Positions 32,466 through 43,042 of a stretch of 64,000 nucleotides of DNA are shown piece by piece (position 1 is the first letter of the stretch; each line of letters begins with the position of its first letter). Made by a program: the position numbers and the translations under genes. The notes beneath the pieces are model-generated. The model had not been told where the DNA came from. It saw nothing but the letters and a program-made list of their open reading frames with translations, and did no database searches. The DNA comes from Megalobrama amblycephala (Eukaryota > Chordata > Actinopteri > Cypriniformes > Xenocyprididae). The stretch lies in the NCBI RefSeq assembly GCF_018812025.1, contig NC_063052.1, positions 21,953,968 to 22,017,967 of the forward strand, read 5' to 3'.

Positions 32466-33120
32466 ATGGATTCTGGGGCTGCCGCGTCCGATTCCACCGA
32501 TCCCTTCACCAACCTAGTTCAACAGTTGTGTCAAGTGCTACTTCCTCAAACGATTGCAGTGGCTTCAGTGCTCACTCCTCTTCGAAATGCAGCCTCAGTG
32601 GTTCCCGACAAGAAGAACAAAAATATTGTATATTATTTAATTACTCACAGGCCACACTTTACAATGGGCAAAGACCATTTGGGAACAAGCCAGCACTATC
32701 ACACGATCCCTTGAAGTGTTCACCAGCCATTTTAAGGAGGTTTTTGGTCTATTCCGCATGTTGGTGTCTGCTAGTGGCTGGACTGAAGCAGCACTGATTA
32801 CAGCCCACCAATGGTCTCTCACCTCTGCTGCAGCTGCAACTCTCTGTTTATGATGATACCATCGGCTTCGAAAACCTCATCCAATGCCCCATCTGCATTT
32901 CTCAGCGCATGGCTCCGTGCCATCAGGAATTCTATACCCTACAATCCACGCTTGCTGTTGCCACTGCTTCACCTCCAGCACCAGCACCCGAGTCGATGCA
33001 AGTGGAGACATTCCACATCTCCACAGAATGCCAGCGGAGCATCCAAAATCATCTGTGCCTTTATTGTGGAGCTGAGGGTCATCTTTTACAAGTGTCCTTT
33101 CTGACCACCCCGAAATCTGA
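32466..33120 (+). pseudogene. Ty3/gypsy gag relic
   Basis: The frame starts MDSGAAASDS at 32466 and is soon lost through a deletion and shifts. Later pieces resemble gypsy gag: EVFTSHFKEVFG-like sequence near 32715-32750 and a zinc-knuckle remnant CLYCGAEGH (near 33056-33082) whose final cysteine is out of frame. Non-functional. Confidence 0.6.
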
Positions 33121-33134
33121 TGATTGTAGTCTAA

Positions 33135-33902
33135 ATGCAGCCTTTCATTACCTTGTTAATACATATCACCATATCAGTCACTTCTTCCACCCTATCTATT
33201 ACAGCCAAGGCTCTCATTGACTCCAGCTTTGCCGGGAACTTCATATCAAGGAAGTTCCTCAGGCATCTCTACCTCCCGAAAATACCTTGCAAAGAGACCC
33301 TAAACATCCATTCCATCATGGGTAAACCACAGGAAAAATATATAATCATGCACTGCTCACCCACCTTAACTCTATGTATTGGCTGCACTCACCATGAGGA
33401 AATTTTATTGCAGGTGCTGGAAGGGTCGACCATTGTCATCATCCTGAGGAGCTCGTGGCTTCAAGTTTATTCCCCACACATTTCATGGAGTACGGTGGAA
33501 ATCCTGTCCTGGGGGAAGAGATGTTTTGAGTGTCTAAGTCTCCCACAGAAATCTACCCATCAGAATGTGCAGCCTTCCATCTCGATCCAAGTTGCAACTA
33601 ACAAAAGTCCTAATCAAGGTTGCAAAGTGAAAATTCCAACCGAATACAGGGCATTCCAGGATGTGTTCAGCAAACAGCTGGCCTCGAAGCTACCACCTTA
33701 TCAGCCATGGGACTGTGCTATTGAGCTGCCGCCTGGGGCTTCATTGCCAAAGCGTAAGATCTACCCAGTTTCCATCTCTGAGCAAAAGGCCACGGAGGAG
33801 TATGTAGAAGAGGCATACATCTACCTTTCTACTTCCCCTGCCGGTTCAAGCCCTCAAGCAGCAGTCAAGTTCCTCTGGTCCCATCTGCCCTGGAGACTTT
33901 AA
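33135..33902 (+). pseudogene. Ty3/gypsy pol relic: protease and start of RT
   Basis: The longest frame in the window (255 codons). Residues 27-34 read LIDSSFAG, the retropepsin active-site region with the usual DSG changed to DSS. Residues about 175-220 (YRAFQDVFSKQLASKLPPY, then PWDCAIELPPG) match the protease-to-reverse-transcriptase linker of fish gypsy elements, and [10 protein letters not shown] begins the RT domain. The frame ends at 33902 by a shift; RT homology continues downstream in another frame. The element copies RNA to DNA when intact; this copy cannot. Confidence 0.75.
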
Positions 33903-34440
33903 AGGGAGCCACCACCTTCACAAAGTTGGACCTGCGCAGCACATACAACCTTATTCGGATACGGAGGGGAGATGAGTGCAAGACAGCCTTCATTACACCC
34001 ACGAGTCACTATGAGTATCGAGACATGCTGTATGGCCTTCCCAACTCACCCTCCATCTAACAAAGATTCATGAATGAGGTGTTCCAGGACTATCTCCATT
34101 GCTTCATGGTCATGTACATCAATGAAATGTTGATCTATTCCCGACTGACCATCGTCTCTACGTTTCACAGGTCCTCCAGCAACTGCAGTGACACCATTTC
34201 TATCTCAAATTAGAGAAATGTGAGTTTCATCAACCCTCTATCCAGTTCCTGGGCTACATACATGCTACTAGAGTCATGAGGGGAAGGTCCAAGCATTCCA
34301 GAAATTTCCACTTCCTTCCACCGTAAAAGATCTTCAAAGATTTTTAGGACTTGCCCACTTTTATTGCCGTTTCATTGTCAACTTCAGGAAGATTTCTTCT
34401 CTCCACTCACCATCATGCTCCATAATAAGCTCAAGTCTCT
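33903..34440 (+). pseudogene. Ty3/gypsy reverse transcriptase relic
   Basis: The translation [20 protein letters not shown] and then [11 protein letters not shown] shows the RT palm. A stop lies at about 34058. The catalytic box, normally YIDD, reads YINE near 34118, so the metal-binding aspartates are lost. Further on, [16 protein letters not shown] sequence marks the connection to RNase H. Stops and lost catalytic residues make it dead. Confidence 0.75.
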
Positions 34441-34589
34441 GTCCTGACACCAACTGCCATCTCAGCATTCCACCAGCTGAAGGACGCCTTCACCACCACT
34501 CCTACACTGGTCCACCCGAATACAGCACTGCCCTTCGTTGTGAAAGTGTACGCCTCAACAACAGGAGTCATGGCCTCATGTAACCCAGG

Positions 34590-34781
34590 AAGTGCAACAT
34601 TATGAACAAGATTGTCCCACCTGCGCCATCTCCAGGTCACCACACCACCTGCCTGAAGGTAAACTTCACCCTCTGCCCACATCACGCCGACACTGGTCAC
34701 ACCTAGGAGTTGATTTCATTACTGACCTTCCTGAGTCAGATTCTCTCACCTGTGTTCTAGTAGCTGTCGACCCGTTCTCTT
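34590..34781 (+). pseudogene. Ty3/gypsy integrase relic, left half
   Basis: CPTC of the zinc-binding HHCC region is followed by SHLGVDFITDLPES, which contains the first catalytic aspartate of the DDE core. Homology continues to VAVDPFS and stops where foreign sequence begins near 34782. The DNA between about 34440 and 34590 has lost most of the RNase H region. Confidence 0.7.
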
Positions 34782-35149
34782 TCACAAATTCACACTTACA
34801 AATAAGTCAATAAATTGGTAAGCGTATTTGGCGTGCTGTCCGGGGAGAGGGCTCCAAGCTCGGTAATCGGCCCGAACACAGAGTACCCCCCCCCTTTTAG
34901 ATTATATGAAGTAACCCAGAGAGTGTGAGGAGACGGGGTGGTGGAGGGATTCTGGAAACTGTCAAGGATCCTTGGGTGAGTTTTGACTGTGATTATATAC
35001 AGGCCTGAACTCATGCCGATTGGGTAGATACATTGATTACAGATTGTTGACAGCTGGTTGAGATGACGTAATCATTAAGATGACATAATGATTGGGTAGC
35101 TTATTAGACTTGTTCCTCCTGAACTACGTTAATAAAACATAATTAAGCA
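34782..35149. mobile_element. Foreign insertion inside the integrase
   Basis: About 370 bases separate integrase text that would otherwise be adjacent. The insert has GCTGTCCGGGGAGAGGGC, a C9 run (about 34885-34895), repeated GATGACGTAATCATT / GATGACATAATGATT units (about 35060-35090) and an AATAAA near its right end. It resembles an LTR-like or non-autonomous segment. Family unknown, and no target duplication could be fixed because the left junction is eroded. Confidence 0.55.
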
Positions 35150-35318
35150 TGCCGCCTGATCCCAATGAAGGGTCTCCCTACCACCATGGAAACTGCAGAA
35201 TCCGTTTCACCACGTCTTCCGAAAGTTTGGCCTACCTAAAGATACCGTGTCTGACCAAGGCCCACAATTGGAAGGTCTTTTCCAGCTCCTAGGCGTGTCA
35301 GTGCCCGTGCATACTGGT
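35150..35318 (+). pseudogene. Ty3/gypsy integrase relic, right half
   Basis: Integrase homology resumes with PTTMETAESV and FRKFGLPKDTVSDQGPQ, which includes the second catalytic aspartate. Homology ends near 35318 before the C-terminal domain, and no 3' LTR follows, so the element is truncated. Confidence 0.7.
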
Positions 35319-35329
35319 CCATCCTTGTG

Positions 35330-35525
35330 TCGGCCATTTTCACCCAAAAATTAAAATTCTGTAATTTACTCACATTCACGTTTGCATCATATTTAACTTA
35401 AGAGCTGCACTACAACTGCAGCAGAGGTGACAAAAAATGTTCACAGAAAAAAATCTCAGAATATAGATTTGGAACAACATAAGGGTGAATAGATAATGAC
35501 AGAATTGTCATTTTTGACATTGCTT
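35330..35525. mobile_element. Diverged copy of the TAGTTCACCC palindromic family
   Basis: The left arm TTTTCACCCAAAAATTAAAA and right arm with GGGTGAATAGATAATGAC to GTCATTTTTGAC are imperfect inverted repeats. It adjoins the end of the gypsy relic and may have caused the truncation there. Confidence 0.55.
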
Positions 35526-38500
35526 TAAAGCCTGTTCCAACATGTTCCACTGTCATTTTTTAAGTGTCTTTACAGTCAGTGTAAACTATCTGCCACAGCG
35601 TCCTCTTTTATACACATGGTTGTTCACATGATTCACAGGATTTTTCTATTGTTGGACACTGTTCGCTCCCAGGCCTTTTCCCCTCATTAATCTAAATTAA
35701 CATCATGCTAGAACGGATTCATTAGCATCTACCTCCGTGCACCTGCGATTCGAGTACGTCTCCATCTCCTCGCAGGGCCGACTGGCCGTAGCTGCGTGAG
35801 GGGACTGGAACAGAGCAGAGCGTAATCATGCATGTGTCACCTCCATCTCTCATCTCACAGTCCCCAAGAATGTTTTTCCCCCTCCCGCTCTCTCTCACGG
35901 AGTCTTTCTCTCTGACAGTTGCTGGAGGCATCCTAGCTGTGATTGATAGGCCGATATCCTTTGTCATTATCAGATAACAGCACAGATATCTTGTGAAAAG
36001 TACAGTGATTGTTTGATGGGAGCTATGCCGCCATACTCGCAAGTGTCTTTGAGCTTTTCCGCCAGCACATTACCAATATTTTACATTTTCCCTCCATTCT
36101 AGTTCATTAGAATGACACGTTTTGTCAATGCCTGCCTTGTTCGCCTGTTCACAGGGTGTCTCTGTGATCAATATCTTATCAACACTCTATTAAAATTTGA
36201 TTCTTAAAGTGGGTCAGTGGGTAGAGCGTTTGAAGTACAGCTAAGAAACACATGAGAGCCATTAGACAGTCATAGACTTCACATGCTGTAGTCGTAAATT
36301 AACTGTCAAACAATGCAGTTATTCTAAAATATCATGACTCACTTCTTAATTCACGCAAATCTGTGTGCTGCTTACAAGCTGCTCTGAAATTCTGTCTGGC
36401 AACTCTGGGGAACTGACCTGCTCGGATGTGCATCAACCTCATACAGTTGCTTATGTATTGCTAGAGGGAATTTCACCTCTGTGGTTTCATATCATTCCAT
36501 ATATCTCAGTACCATCTCTATCATTTGAAGAGACAGAAACGGTGGTGCAGTGTTTTGAATATTAACTGTCCCAAACTACACTAGTTGTTGATCACTTTGT
36601 AAATACCACTTATTTCAGAGTCCACTGCATCTCTTACCATTTTCCTTGTCAGACAAGCACTGATTCCGTACTAGTAGCTTTTCAGTTATTCAAATCTACA
36701 GTGTTCTCATAAAGGCTCAGTAGATCTTTCCTCCATAGTGTGATTCTAATTATTTCTCCCATCGATCATAAAATATTATTGCTCTGAAGTTCCTGCAGCG
36801 CCTTCCCAAATTGCCAAGTATCAGATTAAGTCTATATTGTTGACTTTCTGTTTGCACCATATAAAGCCAGACAGCTGCAATGCAGCAAATACACTGTAAA
36901 CATGTTGAATGAATTGCATTATCTGAAAATCAATAGACATGGGCACCATGGGAGAGTGGCTTTCCTCTTTTATGGCCTTTCTTGTAGATTACTCAGGTGT
37001 GATTCTAACGGTCCTAAATACAAAGTGTACTAGATTAAAAAGCATTAATAAAGAAAGCCTGCTGTCTTGATGGCGGCAGAAAGCAATGCAATCATTTATT
37101 CTTTCTCTGTGAAGATTATAAATGGATAGGAGTGACGTGCGGAGATGTTCTGAATAATGCGTGGGGTGGGAGTAATGGTGGTTTATTGGGTTTTCTGACA
37201 TCTTACCATTCAAAATGATCACAATAAAAACAGCCCTTCAAAACCGGCATGAATCTTAGATTAAATACCTCTAAGATTCTTTGATATTGCTATTGCTCTG
37301 GAACATGAAGTGCTGAGTCACACTTTAAACAAGGCAGCACTTTATCATGCAATCATTTGCCTTTTAACACCATATTTTACTTTAAAAGCCTGTGTTAATT
37401 TCAAAAGTTGATCAGTTATGTCACAGCTGTCTCTCATGCAGTATCCTTAGGCTTCAGTCGCATCACTCTCTATACAACTGCTTGTTTTCAGGCACTTCCC
37501 CGGCTTGTAGAGAATGTTGTATTCTCTTTGAACTGGAAAATGTGCAAAGAGCATTGTTTGCGAAAGAACATTGATTCTGCTTCCAGTGTTCAAAGGAGAG
37601 TCTACAGAGAAGGAGAGATGGCTCTGCAGAACAGCTTGTCCTCTTTATGTACAAAAGCACACCTTCCGCTTTCTGTATGATGTGTCATTGACACATTACT
37701 TGCAGCAGGGGGCAGCACTGAACAACATACACACTTGTGTCGCTCAAAGCTCAGGCATGCCATAATAGAGTTTAATTATGCAGAGAATGGTGATGATTTC
37801 TATTCTTTTTTTTCACCCTTTCTCTTCCATCGAATGCATTCATCCACTTTTCTTCCCATCCACATCATAAGCACAGATATATTTCATAACTTTATGATGC
37901 ATTAACATTTGCACAGCACACTATTCCAAAAAATAAATAAATAAATAAAAAATCAATGCAAACTCCATACATTCCCGAAGACATTCCTTGCACATATATA
38001 TATTCAGACGCCAGCATGTACACGCATACACACACCCTCACTCCTCCTCATCCTCTGTCTGACAGATGGGACAGGCCACTGCCAGCTTGCATTCCCCTGA
38101 GAGTGGCCAACACTATCTGATATGAGAGAGCAAGAGAGAGGGAGAACAGGAAGAGAGAGTGGTGTGACTGAAGGATATCATGATGACATGCCGTCTGTAA
38201 TAGAGAGAGACAGAGCAAAAGCAAGAGACAGAGGCTTTAGTGAAATATAGGGTATTTTTTTCTGACAATACACATGTAAGAGGGGAAACGTGATAATTGA
38301 TTGGTCAGTCTTCACACAGCCAACAAATCAATAGCTGTATCTTTGTTCCACATTAAATATGTATAAAAAATGTACAAATGTAATAAAAATGTAATAAAAT
38401 AATAAATTATGACATTCTCAGAAATCTTTGAGGAAATGCAGGGATGATCTTTTGATTTGGTATTGTCGCAGAGCTGCTTTGGCTCTTATTGTAATGAGAC

Positions 38501-38718
38501 AGGATATATGAATGTGACATTAAGCTGCAGAATGCTGCATTTGTGCTGATGGGATTTTCAAATTGCATGACAGCATTTATAGGATTATCATAATGAGAAC
38601 CGGTAAATAAATTATTCCGAATCAAATCTGATGCACACGGGCCCAGAAACAATGGCAGTTCTCAAACACCTGTTATTTGTATTGATTTAATGGTTGTTTT
38701 GCACACAGCATATCTATA
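35526..38718. other. Unique gene-free region
   Basis: No supported exon. (AAAT)n lies at 37931-37949. The 35640-36130 stretch is a conserved-element candidate. Frames at 36989-37222, 37392-37765 and 38407-38652 overlap on both strands and lack domains. Confidence 0.4.
35640..36130. promoter_or_regulatory. Candidate conserved non-coding block
   Basis: Repeat-free block with CTCATTAATCTAAATTAACA, GTAATCATGCATG, TGATTGATAGG and CATTATCAGATAAC motifs (homeodomain-, POU-, TALE- and GATA-like cores). No frame is supported. A candidate only, pending alignment with other fish. Confidence 0.3.
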
Positions 38719-38955
38719 TAGTCATGTGAAAAGGAAAGTACATCCTTTTGAATTCTATGGTTTTATGTATCAGGACATGATACAAAATCATCTGGTCCTT
38801 GGCAGGTCTAAAAAATTAGGTAAATGCAACTTCAGATGAACAATGACACATGATATATTACACAGTCATTTAATTTATTTAACAAAAAACAGGCCAAAAT
38901 GGAGAAGCCATGTGTGACCAACTAAGTGCACACTTACTGCTTCCATAGGAATTAA

Positions 38956-39285
38956 AGGGATAGTTCACCCAAAAATGAAAATTCTGTCATCATTTACTCA
39001 CCCTCAAGTTGTTCCAAACCTGTATGAGATTCTTTGTTCTGCTGAACACAAAGGAAGATATTTTGAAGAAAGTTTGTAACCAGGCCACTTTGGGGCACCA
39101 TTGACTTCCATAGTAGGAAAAAAAACTACTATGGAAGACGTCAATGGTGCCCCAAAACTGTTCAGTTTAACACATTCTTCAAAATATCTTCCTTTGTGTT
39201 CAACAGAACATAGAAAATTATACAGATTTTTAACAACTTGAGGGTGAGTAAATGATGATAGAATTTTCATTTTTGGGTGAACTAT
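38956..39285. mobile_element. Palindromic AGGGATAGTTCACCC element inside Tc1
   Basis: Left arm AGGGATAGTTCACCCAAAAA; right arm TTTTTGGGTGAACTAT ending at 39285. The two halves pair over most of their length (CTTCCATAGTAGG / CTACTATGGAAG at the centre). TTAA precedes the left end (38952-38955), but the last bases and right TTAA are missing. Non-coding, about 330 bases. Confidence 0.75.
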
Positions 39286-39805
39286 GATGCATACGCAAAA
39301 ATTTTGTATCGTAATGGCATTTCATCCAGACAGATCTGGTGTTTCTGGAGCCTGAATCCGCTATTTTTGAAACCAGGTCCCAGAGTGGATAAATCTGAAA
39401 ATGACATCTTTGCATTTTGTGTGTACAGCCAATCCGTATATTTTGTGAAACGATGATGTCATCATCCCACGTGTTGACCCTAGTCAGCACCGCTACGTCA
39501 CGTAACAGCAACAACAACAACACATGCTTGTGTTCGAGCTGCAGAAGCTTCTGAACCTATTAGCTTTACTAAAGTAAAGCTTTATTTCTAAGCTTTGATA
39601 AAATTTGTATATATCGCGCAATTTATGCGCATGCTCCAAGTCTTATTCTACATTTTTAGTGTATCTCTGTGGCAGAATTACAGCACCACATACTGATTTG
39701 GCATGTATACTACTTTCAGTGGTTTTGTGTGTACGTATATATTTTTTGAGATGAGGAAAAAAAAGATTGGATAGGGAAAGCTCTGGCTTCGTGTGGATGT
39801 ATAGC
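39286..39805. mobile_element. Second insertion between Tc1 end and transposase
   Basis: The sequence GCATACGCAAAAATTTTGTA through GAGCCTGAATCCGC, CAACAACAACAACAC and GGCTTCGTGTGGATGTA is foreign to Tc1 and resembles the common fish hAT-like repeat whose end reads as an imperfect GTGTGGA. It supplies the first 13 or so codons of the frame starting at 39767, so that apparent start is not the native transposase start. Confidence 0.5.
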
Positions 39806-40391
39806 CTTAGAGAAGCAATTGTTGATGCCCATCAATCTGGGAAGAGTTACAAGGCCATTTCCAAACAAATTGAAGTACATCATTCTACAGTGAGGAAGAT
39901 TATTCACAAGTGGTTCAAAACATTCAAGACAGTTGCCAATCTTTCCAGGAGTGGCTGTCCCAGAAAATTCACACCAAGGTCAGACTGTGCACTGCTCAGA
40001 GAAACTGCAAAAAAACCCGAAAAGCTACATCTCAGACCCTACAGGCCTCAGTTAGCATGGTGAATTAAAGTTCATGACAGTACAATTAGAAAAAGACTGA
40101 ACAAGTATGGCTTGTTTGGAAGGGTTGCCAGGAGAAAAACCTCTTCTCTCTAGAAAGAACATGTCAGCTCAGCTTAGGTTTGAAGTAGTATCTAAACAAA
40201 CCACAAGACTTCTGGAACAATGTCCTTTGGATAGAGGATACCAAAGTAGAGATGTTTGGCCATAATGCACAGCGTCATGTTTGGCAAAAACCTAACACAG
40301 CATATCAGCACAAACACCTCATGCCAAACTGTCAGGCACGGTGGTGGAGGGCTGGTGATTTGGGCTTTGTTATTCTTTAAAAACAATTTAA

Positions 40392-41157
40392 AGGATTAGT
40401 TCACTTTAAAATGAAAATCACCCCAAGCTTTACTCACCCTCAAGCCATCCTAGGTGTATATGACTTTCTGCTTTCTGATAAACACATTCGGAGGTATATT
40501 AATAAATTTCCTGATGCATCCTTGCATTATAATGGCAGTGAATGGGACCAATGAGTATGTAGCAGAAGAAAATGCATCCATCAATTATAAACGTACTCCA
40601 CACGGCTTCGGGGGGTTAATAAAGGCCTTCTGAAGCGAAGCGATGCGTTTGTGTAAGAAAAATATCCATAGTTAACAAGTTATAAGGTAAAATATCTAGC
40701 TTCCACCAGATTGTCTTCTTTATTCAATGTACGAAAAAAAGTAATTTTTCGTAATTTGAATACGGAAAGCATAGGATGTAGCGTAAGCATTTTGAACTGA
40801 GAGAGTTTTACATTTTCTTCGTAAGTTGAATGCGGAAGTTGGTCTGGCGGAAGCTAGATATTTTACTTTATAACTTGTTAAATATGGATATTTTTCCTAC
40901 ACAAAGACATAGCTTCAGAAGGCCTTTAATATCCCCCCGGAGCCGTGTGGAGTATGTTTATGATGGATGGATGCACTTTCTTGAGCTTCATACTTGTTGG
41001 TCCTGTTCACTGCAATTATAAAGCTTTGATGCGTCAGGATATTTATTAATATAACTCCAAATTGTGTTCATAAGAAAGAAGAAAGTCATATACACCTAGA
41101 ATTACTTGAGGGTGAGTAAAGCTTGGAGTAATTTTCATTTTAAAGTGAACTAATCCT
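40392..41157. mobile_element. TTAA element, AGGATTAGTTCAC family, copy 1
   Basis: Inverted ends (left AGGATTAGTTCACTTTAAAA, right its complement) match over at least 25 bases, and TTAA flanks both sides (40388-40391 and 41158-41161). Pairing extends inward (ATGACTTTCTGCTTTCTGAT / AAGAAAGAAGAAAGTCATAT). 766 bases, no transposase. A left-hand partial copy lies at 45572-45963. Confidence 0.87.
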
Positions 41158-41402
41158 TTAATAACACAATCTCAAATTTAATGTTATAATGTTGTGATTC
41201 CTATAGTCAGTTGTACAATTTGAATGATTGATTTCAGTTTTTAATGTTTTATATACTGTATGTACATATGTTTTTATTTATTTTGTCATTTATTTAGACA
41301 AATTGATATAGAATTTTAGTATTGACCATAACATGAAAACAGTTATCAGTATCAGGCAAAAATGTAGTATTGGTATATGTATTTGGAATTAATATAGTTT
41401 AA

Positions 41403-42379
41403 AGGTGCCCTAGATTATGTTTTTAAAAGATGTAATATAAGTCTAAGGTGTCCCCTGAATGTGTCTGTGAAGTTTCAGCTCAAAATACCCCATAGATTTT
41501 TAAAAAAAAAATTTTTTAACTGCCTATTTTGGGGCATCATTATAAACGCGCCGATTTTATGCTGCGGCCCTTTAAATCCCGTGCTCTCCGCCCACAGAGC
41601 TCGCGCTTGCCTTAAACAGTGCCTTAACAAAGTTCACACAGCTAATATAACCCTCAAAATCTTTACAAAGTGTTCGTCATGCATGCAGCATGCATGCTTC
41701 GGATTATGTGAGTATTGTATACTGTTATATTGTTTACTTCTGATTTTGAATGAGTTTGATAGTGCTCCGTGGCTAACGCCTAATGCTACTCTGTTGGAGA
41801 GATTTATAAAGAATGAAGTTGTGTTTATGCATTATACAGACTGCAAGTGTTTAAAAATGAAAATAGCGACGGCTCTCTTGTCTCCGTGAATACAGTAATA
41901 ACCGATGGTAACTTTAACCACATTTAACAGTACATTAGCAACATGCTAACGAAACATTTAGAAAGACAGTTTACAAATATCACTAAAAATATCATGTTAT
42001 CATGGATCATGTCAGTTATTATTGCTCCATCTGCCATTTTTCGCTATTGTTCTTGCTTGCTTACCTAGTCTGATGATTTGGTTGTGCACATCCAGACGTT
42101 AATACTGGCTGCCCTTGTCTAATGCCTTTTATAATGTTGGAAACGTGGGCTGGCATATGCAAATATTGGGGGCGTACATATTAATGATCCCGACTGTTAC
42201 GTAACAGTCGGTGTTATGTTGAGATTCGCCTGTTCTTCGGAGGTCTTTTAAACAAATGAGATTTATATAAGAAGGAGGAAACGATGGAGTTTGAGACTCA
42301 CTGTATGTCATTTCTATGTACTGAACTCTTGTTATTTAACTATGCCAAGATAAATTCAATTTTTCATTCGAGGGCACCT
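41403..42379. mobile_element. TTAA element, AGGTGCCC family, copy 2
   Basis: Ends AGGTGCCC / GGGCACCT with TTAA at 41399-41402 and 42380-42383. The 977-base interior is closely related to copy 1 (17798-18747). The 142-codon frame at 41461-41889 lies entirely in the element and is broken in copy 1, so it is not treated as a gene. Confidence 0.87.
42190..42211. promoter_or_regulatory. 22-bp palindrome with TTACGTAA, second copy
   Basis: Identical to the palindrome at 18558-18579. It lies about 75 bases before a TTTATATAAG string (42262-42271) that precedes an ATG at 42284; the matching string in copy 1 reads TTTACATAAG. The layout is reminiscent of a small promoter but is unproven. Confidence 0.35.
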
Positions 42380-42391
42380 TTAATATATTAG
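42284..42391 (+). other. Short frame at the right end of TTAA copy 2
   Basis: 35 codons beginning MEFETHCMSF and running through the right terminal repeat into the flank. Compared with copy 1, about half of the substitutions are silent, which gives no sign of selection. It is listed because the start context (GAAACGATGG) and upstream motifs are shared; probably not translated. Confidence 0.15.
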
Positions 42392-43038
42392 CTGTAATTA
42401 AAAGAAATGTATTTAAAGATATTCCCAATTTTGTTGTAACAAATTGTATTTTAATTAGAAATATATTGTTATAGTATGCAATATAGAGACTATGGTATAT
42501 AAAAAATACAATTGTTTTGTATAGTATTAAGATGAATTATAAGAGGAAACACTGGTGCTTGCACACAAATAGTGCAACATACGCACACACAAGCACACTC
42601 AATGAACTCGAAAGCGCTCAAACCTATATTAGTGATGGTTTCACTGCAATCCCTTGTTATGTCAAGACAATCCACAGAAAATCTCCTTGTACAAAGACAG
42701 ATAATGAACCTCTATATGTGTGTGGATGTGTTGGACTATAAGTGTGTGTGCTCAATAAAGCTGTGTAAGAAAAGGTGAATCATCTAGGCGAGGGTAATGA
42801 ATGTCTGAAACACATGTCTAACACCTAGAGAGCTCTGTGTCTCATGCGAGTGACTCTGTTGAAGGATTCAGTGACCTTTAGTACAGGTCAACAGTCTTTT
42901 ACACAAGTTCATAAAGATTTCACCTATCTTTCTTAAAGCAAACAAAGGGCTGATGGGAATCTTTTTCGTAACACTAAGTTTGCCAGCAAAAATGTGAATA
43001 AATATGAAATCTTTAGGAAAAGTCACTGAAGCTGCTCT
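42384..43038. other. Gene-free spacer
   Basis: AT-rich to about 42540, then unique sequence. Small frames at 42490-42778 lie on both strands with CA/TG-rich codons and no domain. Confidence 0.4.
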
Positions 43039-43042
43039 TTAA

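Larger units (their letters stand above)
38719..40380 (+). pseudogene. Tc1-like transposon, broken and multiply invaded
   Basis: The left end (AGTCATGTGAAAAGGAAAGT, beside TA) and the subterminal part run to 38951. After two inserts, transposase sequence resumes at about 39806: LREAIVDAHQSGKSYKAISK and HHSTVRKIIHKW form the paired-like helix-turn-helix that binds the inverted repeats. Downstream, DFWNNVLWIEDTKVEMFGHN is the first DDE block, but the expected D-E order reads E-D, so the catalytic aspartate seems lost. Frameshifts and stops separate the pieces. The right end is missing, cut near 40380 beside the next element. Confidence 0.75.

Noticed and set aside
36205..36260. tRNA-like box A (GTCAGTGGGTAGAGCG)
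   Set aside because: No box B at the expected distance.
41461..41889. 142-codon plus-strand open frame
   Set aside because: Lies wholly inside a TTAA-flanked non-autonomous element; the equivalent region of the other copy is broken by shifts and stops.
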